From contig JAUCBJ010000621.1 of NCBI GenBank assembly GCA_032718475.1, positions 1-64,000 on the forward strand: a DNA stretch of 64,000 bases, given 5' to 3'. Source of the DNA: Nemertoderma westbladi (Eukaryota; Xenacoelomorpha; Nemertodermatida; Nemertodermatidae). Below, in pieces: positions 52,777 to 64,000 of this stretch (positions are counted from its first letter, which is position 1; every line of letters begins with the position of its first letter). Position numbers and translations under genes: made by a program. The notes beneath the pieces were generated by a model. It made no database searches. It was not told the origin of the DNA and saw only the letters and a program-made list of their open reading frames with translations.

Positions 52777-55170
52777 TATCGTTCGGAGTGGGCGTGTGAC
52801 TCTATTATTTTATATTATTTTATCATCTTTATATTTATGTATGGATTACTATGTAATTTTATTATAATCGTTTTATTTAATTTAGTAGAATATTATTTAG
52901 CGATTATTTTGTAGAATAGTGCAATATATTCGTGTTTATTACGTACATACTTACTTATATTATATTTAGTGCGACGGCGAAGAAATAATTATTTTTTCTC
53001 TTTCCTTACTGTCCGTATTATATTATAAATACGTAACTACAGTAAGATGAAATGTCTGTACTTATTAAAGTACAATAAAGCCACTACTATATTTAAGTAT
53101 TATTGGTAGGCAGAGTATTAGGAATGCAAAGTTCAGATCCTCGTGTCTCAGCTAAACCAAGCTCTGGGTAGACCTTGGAAACGACTTGCCTCTTCACACT
53201 GACATTGCTTCGTGCGATATTGCTCTCATACCGTATATTAAATAATACATATAGTAGCGTGATGTCCCTTTAACAGTAGCGTATAACGCAAAATAAATCT
53301 GTTAAACCCTTTGACCATCTGTAATTCTAGTCGATTAAGATATCGCGGCACCCACCGATATACTTGAAAGACAAATTCTAGAATCAGTGGTTAACGTCCC
53401 CAGACAAGTTCTGGAATAAATCGGTGCCCATCTCAAATATTAATTAATTAATATTTGCAAAATCTAATAAATCAAAATCTGTAAAATTCAGATCCTTCAA
53501 TAATTCTAGTCAATTAAGATATCGTAGTATTTACCGATATTCTTAAAAAGACAATTGTCATAGAATTAAGGATCTTGTGTCCCCAGACATGTTCTGGAAT
53601 CCAAATATGTCCATTTAATTATCAAATAATAAAATTTCAGGGAATCAATTTAAATTCATGCCTTTTAATGAATTTAATAAATTGCCATTTTTACGCAATT
53701 TATAAAGTTCCCAAAATTCCATTAATTAATAGATCAAGGGAGCGGAGATTTATCTTATCATGCGTATGAGTGTGTGAAAGTCTCCCAAACATAGTCAATA
53801 GCCGATAAAATTCATAAAGTCATGTATAAAACAGAACATTGACTATTAAAGAATTACTATTAAATAACATCCCAGATCTGTATGCATTGGAATCACCCTA
53901 ATTCTACCGCTAGCTTTGCATAAGGTCACCATAGCAACAACCACGCTAGAATTAGAATTGAGTTAAAAGAACAATAGAAAGCTTGTCCCATTGAATAGCA
54001 TAGGGAATAAATAGTGCACTGATAGTATCCAAGGATACATAATAATACAGTGACATTCTGGAAGGCATTGACTAACGGACAAGTGACCCGAGTGTGTGTA
54101 ATTTGTGACAAGTTGTGTGTGTGGTATTTGTGAGTTTATAGGTGAATGTTACTGCTAAGGTGTGTTTACAGTAGCTAGTCGCAATCGTAAAAGTAACCTA
54201 ACTCTCCAAGGAAACCTGAAGTACATCTAAGCCTTTGGGACGGACAGTTGAGTGACTTGTGCCGGTTGTCCTTGTCGTTGTGCGGCTACGTCGTTGGCGA
54301 AAGTACAGCGGCGACGACACATCGGCGCTGAGGATCTCGTACTGTCCGGGGTTGATTGGGGTAGGCAGCGACGCCCGCTCGTCTAAATATAAACTCATTA
54401 TAATATGGATAAACTCATATATAGCAGATATGACGGAGTTGATAGAAGATGGTCTTGTCATCCTATCGATTTACACAATACGGACTATGTCGACTATATA
54501 TCCTGCCCAGCGGAGTCGGAACCATAAACGGAAATTCGAATGCGAAAATTCTATTCGAAATCGACTCGAAAGAAAAGACACTTAAGAAACAAATGGACGC
54601 GGTAACTCCAACGTATATTTGGAATTCTTGATAGAAGCATTGTAACAACAAATAAATATCACCCGCGTTTACCCTACCAGACGTGCGTCTTTGGTATTAT
54701 TACGATAAATGCCCTAGACCCAACTAATAAACGGAAAGACATAAACATCCACGTAAACCGAAACTTGTTGACGTATCACCTATGCTCACTCGGCTCGAAC
54801 GATCCTGGAGTAAACCTACGATCAGAGTCCCGGAATACTCGGTCAAACCTCCTCATTCCTTAGTTGGACCTCAGACCTGCGATCTTGGTAGTGTCGCGGA
54901 TCCTCGCGGACTGTATTCACTGTTCAAAGATCTAGTGCTACCCTAACAATTAATCGGTAACACTCCGACAGTGATTTCTAGCTAGCCGCCCATCTTACCT
55001 AGCCGGATTGTGACGCGGACACCTAATATCACTATCCAACCGTATGGTCGTCCACGTTTAACGCGATACAACCCCTCATCAAGGGGAAGGAGAGCGTTGT
55101 ACGAAACGAGTTAAACGCTATTTTATAAAGATCAAAAAAGAAACCTCCGTTTGTTCAGATAAACGTAAGT
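52777..55170 (+). other. BEL/Pao 3' region, largely non-coding
   Basis: 2.4 kb after the integrase stop. It contains an imperfect direct repeat of about 180 bp (53322 and 53502, core AATTCTAGTC.ATTAAGATATCG, then CCCCAGACA.GTTCTGGAA). At 54405-54641 a possible small coding segment in two frames is seen: MDKLIYSRYDGVDRRW in one and INGNSNAKILFEIDSKEK, ending WNS before a double stop, in the next. No env-type membrane segment or signal peptide is recognised. Confidence 0.45.
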
Positions 55171-55493
55171 TATAACAGTGAGTCCAATCGATAAACGAAT
55201 TGGCCTTATCTCAATTCGATTGGGAAATCCAGAATCTCTAAGAAGTTATCGAACTTGGACGATCCTATTCTCTGCGAGAGTTTTTGGATGAACGTATCCA
55301 GCTACGAGCGGAGGAAAATCAGCTCGAGGAGAAGCATATCGAAACGGCAGATACCTCGACCACAATCCTACACCTTCTGATGCAATCATATTGCACCCTT
55401 CACCCAGGAGTTATGGCCCTCCTAGTAAAGTGGCTCCCCCCAAAGAGAAAAAGACTCTTGCTAGCCTCAAAAAACTGCGTAAACGCCGTCTGC
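55171..55493 (+). pseudogene. Degenerate accessory reading frame before the 3' LTR
   Basis: Reads as coding across one stop and one frameshift. One frame gives ELALSQFDWEIQNL, then a TAA, then ELGRSYSLREFLDERIQLRA and a charged helix. After about 55350 a second frame continues through PPKEKKTLASLKKLRKRRLH to a stop at about 55505. The strongly basic end suggests a nucleic-acid-binding accessory protein; no family is recognised. Confidence 0.35.
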
Positions 55494-55583
55494 ATAAGAA
55501 AGACTAACTGTTTAGAGTATCTTTATGTTTTAGAAACTGTGATTTATATTTTATAGACTGAAAATCCCATTTTCTGGGAGCGG

Positions 55584-56013
55584 TGTAAAAGCCTTTGCGT
55601 ATTGAGTATAGATTGTGTATGAGTGAGTCTGTTAAAGAAGCAATTCCTAAAGAATGCGCCATATATGTGAATTATAATTAAGCCATATCGTTGTGAGTAG
55701 TTTAAGTCATAACTCTGTTTATATAGATAAAGCGCCACGTCCTAAAGGAACTGTTAATATTACCGAAGGTGAATAATATTGTCAGAGTTTATATAGTACT
55801 GTCAGTCGAATAATACATTAGGCTTACATAGCAATAAAATTAAACCGTCGAACCCAATCTCCCGGGAATATCCAGCGGGTGAATGATCGCGCACAGATTG
55901 GTTTCGACTAGTGTAGTGAATCAAATACTTGTCATAGACTAAAAACCGATTTAATATCTAGAAGACATCTTAATTTGGTGGGTTAAACTGCCAAAGGTCT
56001 GAAAGCGCGAACA
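55584..56013 (+). repeat. 3' LTR of the BEL/Pao element (short form)
   Basis: 430 bp. Starts with the same TGTAAAAGCCTTTGC as the 5' LTR, then jumps to sequence equivalent to about 42143, so 809 bp found in the 5' LTR are missing. The remaining bases agree almost perfectly to the CGAACA end. A short purine-rich tract, GGGAGCGG, lies just before it at 55576-55583 and may be the plus-strand primer. Confidence 0.9.
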
Positions 56014-56018
56014 GGTAT

Positions 56019-57164
56019 CCCGGTTCAATTTGGCCCAAAACCCAAGTACAGGAAAAATAGTTAAAGCACCAGTTAACCTAATATAATTGTGTACATCAAC
56101 CTAATGGAACCCCCCTCCCCTGTGGCTTACCCAGTCCAACTTACTGCCCTTATGTTTCACTCATGTTGTATGATATAATCCATCCTGTAGTCCTGTGGCT
56201 CCCGCAGTCGGCCGGTACGGCTCGACCTCCTCACTCCATAATTATCATTATTAGGCGGAGAATGTGCCGCGCATGTGTAAAAACAATGGGTTTGAATTCC
56301 GAACCGATCACCGGGTGTCTTTATTCCACCATTTATCACCAACACAAACAAAACACAATTAGGGTTAATACATATATGTATATGTTACGTTTTTACGGTA
56401 CAAAATCAGAACATAATATCAGAGAAATTCAATACAATCTGAAGAAATTCAATATAAAATCTCGAAGAATACTCAATATAACAACATACCATATAACAAC
56501 AAAACTGGTTTTTACCGGTTCCAGTAAGTTCTCTTTGACATTGCATAAAAATTCAGTAAACCGGTTTTTACTTGGATATGAGTAGCTACTAGCTTTCTTA
56601 TTCGTCCAGCAAACAGATAAATGGCCAATCACAGCGTCCTTCTTATCACCTACATGGAATGGGCCTGGCGCATGCGCATAACTAGAGTTCAAACATAAAT
56701 AGCATCTAAATCAATTTGTAAGAGCCACCCGTTTAGGTATAAAATTGGACAAATTATGGATGTAGAAATTCTGTGTCAACATTTGTTTAGATCCACCTTA
56801 TTTACTGCGGTATCAATACAGATATAAACTTGATTAAATATTTCCTAGTTTGCAATAAAATTCGGAATTCAAAATCGTCAATAAATTGGCCATAAATAAT
56901 ATCGTAAAAATATATAAGTTTTTTCATGTATAGCTACTGCAGTACGTACAGAGTTGAACATATTTACTGTTTTGATTGACACTATTTATTTTATAACATT
57001 ATTTATGACATCATTATGACATTATTTATGTTCCGTTTATAACTTACCGTTTATTTATTAATTAACTTTATATTAGTTTTTGTGATGGACCAATATCATT
57101 GATTCAAGATACTGTATTTCTGTGGTGCTATTTGGTCAATATTATTAATCATACAACAATAATA
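56019..57164. other. Host DNA right of the BEL/Pao insertion; no gene seen
   Basis: AT-rich. Contains the words AACTGGTTTTTACCGGTTCC and AAACCGGTTTTTACTTGG near 56505-56575. A frame of 140 codons at 56163-56585 shows no recognisable domain. Confidence 0.45.
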
Positions 57165-57535
57165 TGTTCAGCATACTTGCAGCATAAGGGTTCTCTGAGC
57201 GCCAGAGGAAATTATTACAGGTATCCGATCACTGTACGATGGTTCCACCACATTAGTGTCTCCTGCTGATAGTGGCGACACAGATCCATTCGAAGTCTTA
57301 TGGGGAGTCCTTCACGGTGACACACTTGCTCCCTTTATACTCGTAATTGTGATTGACTATGTTATACGCATGTCCTTAGATCATCATAATGATGATGGGG
57401 TGAATACTGGCACGAGGAAATCCAGCAAAGTACCTAACTGATCTAGACTTTGCTGATGACTTAGGGGTACTGTCAGAATCACTAGAGGGAGCCCAAAGAC
57501 TCCTCTGTTCATTGGGGCAGAAGCGCTCTATATTA
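57165..57535 (+). pseudogene. Diverged RTE-like LINE fragment H
   Basis: RT piece matching the region from the MFSIL block to the FADD block: STTLVSPADSGDTDPFEVLW, GDTLAPFILVIVIDYVIRMS, then LDFADDLGVLSESLEGAQ in another frame after a deletion near 57405. More diverged than copies A-E, so an older insertion or another subfamily. Confidence 0.8.
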
Positions 57536-59338
57536 ATCTGTATCTCATAACTGAGCCCCGTGCTGCGCGAAGGCCCCACGAACGTGTTAAAGTTGTTTTA
57601 ATGGCTCCTGAAATAGTTACTCTTGTATTTTTAAGCTGCAATATGGCATTTTGAAACCAGCTGATGGCGTTGATAGGTATCCAGTTTAAAACCAATCTGG
57701 AAATACAGTAGTGATTCTAGTTTTTTTTAAGGGCTCCTGTAACTTATTATTCTTTATAAAGTGATAGATAGTAATCCTAGAGCTGGCTCATTGCGGCAAA
57801 TTATAATATAAAACCACAATAATATTTAAGAAATAATAGGTCGTGCCACCTGAATACCTACAGTATATCAATTGGTGCAATAATCAGTATAGCAGTAGTT
57901 CATAGGAAGTAGTGCGTATAGTTTCAGTAGTGTGGTAGTACAGTCTAGTTGCTTGAATAATAGCCTGTTGGCCGAAATATCGCAACAACCTTATTTATTT
58001 TATATGTCACTAGTATTGGTCTTTACCCCACCTATATTGACAATATGATTAGAACAGTGACCTGGGCACGGAACTACCTATTAATATTATCTGGTATTGG
58101 ATTATTATCTACTGAAGGAATAATATATTCTATCGGATATTGTGTGAAAGTATTAATATATTGTGTGGTATTATAAATATATACTTTATTCGATTAGTGA
58201 TAGTATTAGAATAACCTTATTATTTTCGAACATTTCTCGGCGAACTTTAAACTTACTGTAAGGGTTAATAAATTTCCTAGAAATAAATTTGATACATAAT
58301 ATAAAATTTGAAATTATTACGTATTAATTTAAATAAAATTTTTACAATAAAATACCAAACTAGTTATAGTTCTATAGTTAAACTAGTTCTAGTCAAACTA
58401 GTTAATTTAATTACTTTAATTATCAACCACTGTATTTCGGTATTAATAAAAATTAATTTTAACCATAAAACTTACATATTAATAATTATAAAATCAAATA
58501 TTTAATACATGGCAGTACTAATAATTAATAATATATATAATAGAATATAAAACAAGAGACAAACTATAATAACAATAATAGTAAGTATTACACACTCCTA
58601 GCATACAAACTAGTTTAATATGTATAATAAATGTATAAATTTATTATAGAAAATACTAGTAAAGCTAGCAACCTTATACTTAATACATACATAATACTTA
58701 CATAATTAATGTAGGTACTCTAAAAATAAAATAAAAACAGTTGGTTTTTTATATTTTTAAGTCCAACACCTAAATGAACGTATCTTTATATAGGCCTAAT
58801 TTATAAAAAGTATTAATTATTTTAATTGTAATATTCTTCATCAGAGCAGCCAATGGCGCATTCTATTGATTGTATCGCATTCGGTGTCAGGTAGATTGGC
58901 TGCTCCGTATTCAGGTAGACACATCGGTATTAATGACGTTGGAAGTGTGAATACTGAGGCCAAGTCGTGGGTTTTTGGAACTGGAATATGACGCAGCGTC
59001 ATCGTGTATTGTTTACCAAGCTAGCAATTTGGCGAAAGTAATTCAGTTTTTGATTGGCTGGCTACAGCCGTGTCAGGGAGTCCGCCGCCGTAGTCTAAGG
59101 TCGAAGTGATAAAATTGTTATAGATTATCAACATTCGAATAAAATAAATTATAAATTAATGTGTAAATTTACACAGTGTCGTGCGGGCGCACAGGCAAAC
59201 ACAAAAGCAAAACATCAGGGCGTACCAGGGCGAAATTTGGGTGGAAACTTTAATTAACTGAAAGATGGTATCCCCCCTGAGTACTTTAAAGTACAACGTA
59301 CAAGTACAACGTACAAGTACAACGTACAAGTACAAGTC
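57536..59338. other. AT-rich spacer between two LINE fragments; no gene seen
   Basis: Long AT-rich stretch with TTAATTATTAATAATATA type words at 58300-58700. A more balanced-composition part is at 58850-59270. Three or four units of GTACAACGTACAA lie at 59289-59330. The flanking LINE pieces overlap by about 20 bases of family sequence (CTCCTC..TTCATTGG in each), so this is not a simple insertion into one LINE. Confidence 0.45.
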
Positions 59339-59530
59339 AACGGCTCCTCAGCTCATTGGAACAAGCTGATTCCAGTGTTGGTCTTTTTTAACTCAAAAAG
59401 TACCAATATTCTGACAGTTAACTTCGACAGTAGTCCTCTGGATATGCCTCATTGTTTGAGCATAAGCTCAAAGGATTGAATATGATTGAACATGAACAAC
59501 TTCTGTTATCTGGGAAAATGGATCCTGGAC
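59339..59530 (+). pseudogene. RTE-like LINE fragment I, runs into the satellite
   Basis: Matches about 1363-1545 of copy A (CGGCTCCTCAGCTCATT, TTGACAGTTAACTT-like, AGCATAAGCTCAAA.GA, TTCTGTTA.CTGGGA) with several indels. It breaks off at GGAAAATGGATCCTGGACAT, immediately before the 15-bp satellite, whose unit ATGGATAG resembles this boundary. Confidence 0.8.
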
Positions 59531-59535
59531 ATGGA

Positions 59536-62500
59536 ACATGGACATAGCATATGGATAGATAGCATATGGAGAGATAGCATATGGAGAGATAGCATATGGA
59601 TAGATAGCATATGGATGGATAGCATATGGATGGATAGCATATGGATAGATAGCATATGGATAGATAGCATATGGAGAGATAGCATATGGATAGATAGCAT
59701 ATGGATAGATAGCATATGGATAGATAGCATATGGATAGATAGCATATGGATAGATAGCATATGGATAGATAGCATATGGATGGATAGCATATGGATGCAT
59801 AGCATATGGATAGATAGCATATGGATAGATAGCATATGGAGAGATAGCATATGGATAGATATCATATGGATGGATAGCATATGGATAGATAGCATATGGA
59901 TAGATAGCATATGGATAGATAGCATATGGATAGATAGCATATGGAGAGATAGCATATGGATAGATAGCATATGGATGGATAGCATATGGATAGATAGCAT
60001 ATGGATAGATAGCATATGGAGAGATAGCATATGAATAGATAGCATATGGAGAGATAGCATATGGATAGATAGCATATGGATAGATAGCATATGGATAGAT
60101 AGCATATGGATAGATAGCATATGGATAGATAGCATATGGATAGATAGCATATGGATGGATAGCATATGGATGGATAGCATATGGATGGATAGCATATGGA
60201 TAGATAGCATATGGATAGATAGCATATGGAGAGATAGCATATGGATAGATATCATATGGATGGATAGCATATGGATAGATAGCATATGGATAGATAGCAT
60301 ATGGATGGATAGCATATGGATAGATAGCATATGGATAGATAGCATATGGAGAGATAGCATATGAATAGATAGCATATGGATAGATAGCATATGGAGAGAT
60401 AGCATATGGATAGATATCATATGGATAGATAGCATATGGATAGATAGCATATGGATAGATAGCATATGGAGAGATAGCATATGGATAGATAGCATATGGA
60501 TAGATGGCATATGGATAGATAGCATATGGAGAGATAGCATATGGATAGATATCATAATCATATGGATGGATAGCATATGGATAGATAGCATATGGATAGA
60601 TAGCATATGGATAGATAGCATATGGATAGATAGCATATGGATAGATAGTATATGGATAGATAGCATATGGATAGATAGCATATGGAGAGATAGCATATGG
60701 ATAGATAGCATATGGATAGATAGCATATGGATAGATAGCATATGGATAGATAGCATATGGATAGATAGCATATGGATAGATAGCATATGGATAGATAGCA
60801 TATGGAGAGATAGCATATGGATAGATATCATAATCATATGGATGGATAGCATATGGATAGATAGCATATGGATAGATAGCATATGGATAGATAGCATATG
60901 GATAGATAGCATATGGATAGATAGCATATGGATAGATAGCATATGGATAGATAGCATATGGATAGATAGCATATGGATAGATAGCATATGGATAGATAGC
61001 ATATGGAGAGATAGCATATGGATAGATATCATAATCATATGGATGGATAGCATATGGATAGATAGCATATGGATAGATAGCATATGGATAGATAGCATAT
61101 GGATAGATAGCATATGGATAGATAGTATATGGATAGATAGCATATGGATAGATAGCATATGGATAGATAGCATATGGATAGATAGCATATGGATAGATAG
61201 CATATGGATAGATAGCATATGGATAGATAGTATATGGATAGATAGCATATGGATAGATAGCATATGGATAGATATCATAATCATATGGATGGATAGCATA
61301 TGGATAGATAGCATATGGATAGATAGCATATGGATAGATAGCATATGGATAGATAGCATATGGATAGATAGCATATGGATAGATAGCATATGGATAGATA
61401 GCATATGGAGAGATAGCATATGGATAGATATCATAATCATATGGATGGATAGCATATGGATAGATAGCATATGGATAGATAGCATATGGATAGATAGCAT
61501 ATGGATAGATAGCATATGTATAGATAGCATATGGATAGATAGCATATGGATAGATAGCATATGGATAGATAGCATATGGATAGATAGCATATGGATAGAT
61601 AGCATATGGATAGATAGCATATGGATAGATAGCATATGGATAGATAGCATATGGAGAGATAGCATATGGATAGATATCATAATCATATGGATGGATAGCA
61701 TATGGATAGATAGCATATGGATAGATAGCATATGGATAGATAGCATATGGATAGATAGTATATGGATAGATAGCATATGGATAGATAGCATATGGATAGA
61801 TAGCATATGGATAGATAGCATATGGATAGATAGCATATGGATAGATAGCATATGGATAGATAGTATATGGATAGATAGCATATGGATAGATAGCATATGG
61901 ATAGATATCATAATCATATGGATGGATAGCATATGGGATAGATAGTATATGGATAGATAGCATATGGATAGATAGCATATGGATAGATAGCATATGGATG
62001 GATAGCATATGGATAGATAGCATATGGATAGATAGCATATGGATAGATAGTATATGGATAGATAGCATATGGATAGATAGCATATGGATAGATAGCATAT
62101 GGATAGATAGCATATGGAGAGATAGCATATGGATAGATAGCATATGGAGAGATAGCATATGGATAGATATCATAATCATATGGATGGATAGCATATGGAT
62201 AGATAGCATATGGATAGATAGCATATGGATAGATAGCATATGGATAGATAGCATATGGATAGATAGCATATGGAGAGATAGCATATGGATAGATATCATA
62301 ATCATATGGATGGATAGCATATGGATAGATAGCATATGGATAGATAGCATATGGATAGATAGCATATGGATAGATAGCATATGGATAGATAGCATATGGA
62401 TAGATAGCATATGGATAGATAGCATATGGATAGATAGCATATGGATAGATAGCATATGGATAGATAGCATATGGATAGATAGCATATGGATAGATAGCAT

Positions 62501-64000
62501 ATGGATAGATAGCATATGGATAGATAGCATATGGATAGATAGCATATGGATAGATAGCATATGGATAGATATCATAGTCATATGGATAGATAGCATATGG
62601 ATAGATAGCATATGGATAGATAGCATATGGATAGATAGCATATGGATAGATAGCATATGGATAGATAGCATATGGATAGATAGCATATGGATAGATAGCA
62701 TATGGATAGATAGCATATGGATAGATAGCATATGGATAGATAGCATATGGAGAGATAGCATATGGATAGATAGCATAATCATATGGATGGATAGCATATG
62801 GATAGATAGCATATGGATAGATAGCATATGGATAGATAGCATATGGATAGATAGCATATGGATAGATAGCATATGGATAGATAGCATATGGATAGATAGC
62901 ATATGGATAGATAGCATATGGATAGATAGCATATGGATAGATAGCATATGGATAGATAGCATATGGATAGATAGCATATGGATAGATAGCATATGGATAG
63001 ATAGCATATGGATAGATAGCATAATCATATGGATGGATAGCATATGGATAGATAGCATATGGATAGATAGCATATGGATAGATAGCATATGGATAGATAG
63101 CATATGGATAGATAGCATATGGATAGATAGCATATGGATAGATAGCATATGGATAGATAGCATATGGATAGATATCATAATCATATGGATGGATAGCATA
63201 TGGATAGATAGCATATGGATAGATAGCATATGGATAGATAGCATATGGATAGATAGCATATGGATAGATAGCATATGGATAGATAGCATATGGATAGATA
63301 GCATATGGATAGATAGCATATGGATAGATAGCATATGGATAGATAGCATATGGATAGATAGCATATGGATAGATAGCATATGGATAGATAGCATATGGAG
63401 AGATAGCATATGGATAGATATCATAATCATATGGATGGATAGCATATGGATAGATAGCATATGGATAGATAGCATATGGATAGATAGCATATGGATAGAT
63501 AGCATATGGATAGATAGCATATGGATAGATAGCATATGGATAGATAGCATATGGATAGATAGCATATGGATAGATAGCATATGGATAGATAGCATATGGA
63601 TAGATAGCATATGGATAGATAGCATATGGATAGATAGCATATGGATAGATATCATAATCATATGGATGGATAGCATATGGGATAGATAGTATATGGATAG
63701 ATAGCATATGGATAGATAGCATATGGATAGATAGCATATGGATAGATAGCATATGGATAGATAGCATATGGATAGATAGCATATGGATAGATAGCATATG
63801 GATAGATAGCATATGGATAGATAGCATATGGATAGATAGCATATGGATAGATAGCATATGGATAGATAGCATATGGATAGATAGCATATGGAGAGATAGC
63901 ATATGGATAGATATCATAATCATATGGATGGATAGCATATGGATAGATAGCATATGGATAGATAGCATATGGATAGATAGCATATGGATAGATAGCATAT
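59536..64000. repeat. 15-bp satellite with higher-order structure, runs off the window
   Basis: About 300 units of ATATGGATAGATAGC. From 60.5 kb onward a marker block (GATATCATAATCATATGGAT followed by GGATAGC) punctuates the array every 130-280 bp. A second-order period of exactly 1744 bp is visible: the rare variant ATATGGG at 61931 reappears at 63675, and the marker spacings of 60.55-62.25 kb repeat in 62.29-64.0 kb. Because 15 is a multiple of three and the unit lacks stops, frames of up to 1402 codons are open on both strands; none is a gene. Confidence 0.98.

Larger units (their letters stand above)
41319..56013 (+). mobile_element. BEL/Pao LTR retrotransposon
   Basis: Complete insertion, about 14.7 kb, flanked by the 5-bp duplication GGTAT (41314-41318 and 56014-56018). 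Both LTRs begin TGTAAAAGCC and end GCGCGAACA. It encodes one gag-protease-RT-RNase H-integrase polyprotein, in the BEL/Pao domain order and with BEL-type zinc fingers. A leader of more than 2 kb precedes gag, and 2.8 kb of mostly non-coding DNA follows integrase. The almost unchanged shared LTR part points to recent insertion. An obvious tRNA primer-binding site is not seen right after the 5' LTR (TTAAAGGATATAGC). Confidence 0.93.

Noticed and set aside
57165-59530. One LINE split by a 1.8-kb insertion
   Set aside because: The two pieces overlap by about 20 bases of family sequence and there is no clear target duplication or terminal repeat at the junctions; treated as two fragments.
59468-63998. 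Open frames of up to 1402 codons on both strands
   Set aside because: Pure translation of the 15-bp satellite; no other sequence in them.

Overview
This is a eukaryotic, almost certainly invertebrate metazoan, AT-rich window. There is no bacterial-type gene packing. GT/AG splice signals recur, non-LTR retrotransposon debris occurs on both strands, a long BEL/Pao LTR retrotransposon is present, and kilobases of the window are minisatellite. TAGGCCTAC and ACCGGTAC words are scattered through it; I associate these loosely with marine invertebrate genomes, so the phylum is a guess. The only host-like protein genes I can support are two paralogous Roc-COR (ROCO) GTPase genes whose C-termini look like two tandem CARD death-fold domains.

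Layout. Positions 1-18.8 kb and 24.25-37.7 kb are two copies of one duplicated segment. Each copy holds, in order, the same host flank, a 5'-truncated RTE-like LINE inserted at the same point, a ROCO gene, a minisatellite-bearing exon ending in the same splice donor, and a chain of short, apparently non-coding exons. Copy 1 (ROCO1, 4818-7910) has a one-base frameshift between the two CARD-like domains and runs into a 74-bp minisatellite. Copy 2 (ROCO2, 29765-33115) is intact at 1116 codons. Two minisatellites lie upstream of ROCO2 (35 bp and 12 bp units); each is present as about one unit in front of ROCO1. Both duplicons were later hit by other elements: a TTAA-flanked piggyBac-like non-autonomous element (1647-3199) and RTE-like insertions.

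Between the copies (18.8-24.2 kb) lie another LINE reverse transcriptase fragment and a hAT-like non-autonomous element (22208-23585) with an internal 68-bp minisatellite. From 37.7 to 41.3 kb there is a graveyard of LINE, piggyBac-like and gag fragments, then a 68-bp perfect palindrome. From 41319 to 56013 a BEL/Pao element lies inside a GGTAT target duplication. It has near-identical but unequal-length LTRs and one 2.6-kilo-residue gag-protease-RT-RNase H-integrase frame, preceded by an in-frame stop. From 59.5 kb to the window end is a 15-bp satellite with a 1744-bp higher-order period.

How it fits together. The ROCO/CARD pair is the only plausible cellular function here, probably CARD-based (innate-immune or cell-death type) signalling gated by a Roc GTPase; that role is inferred from domain look-alikes only. 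Everything else is mobile DNA or tandem repeat. Very long open frames at 27.2-29.4 kb and 59.5-64 kb arise because the repeat units are 12 and 15 bp and contain no stops; they are not genes.
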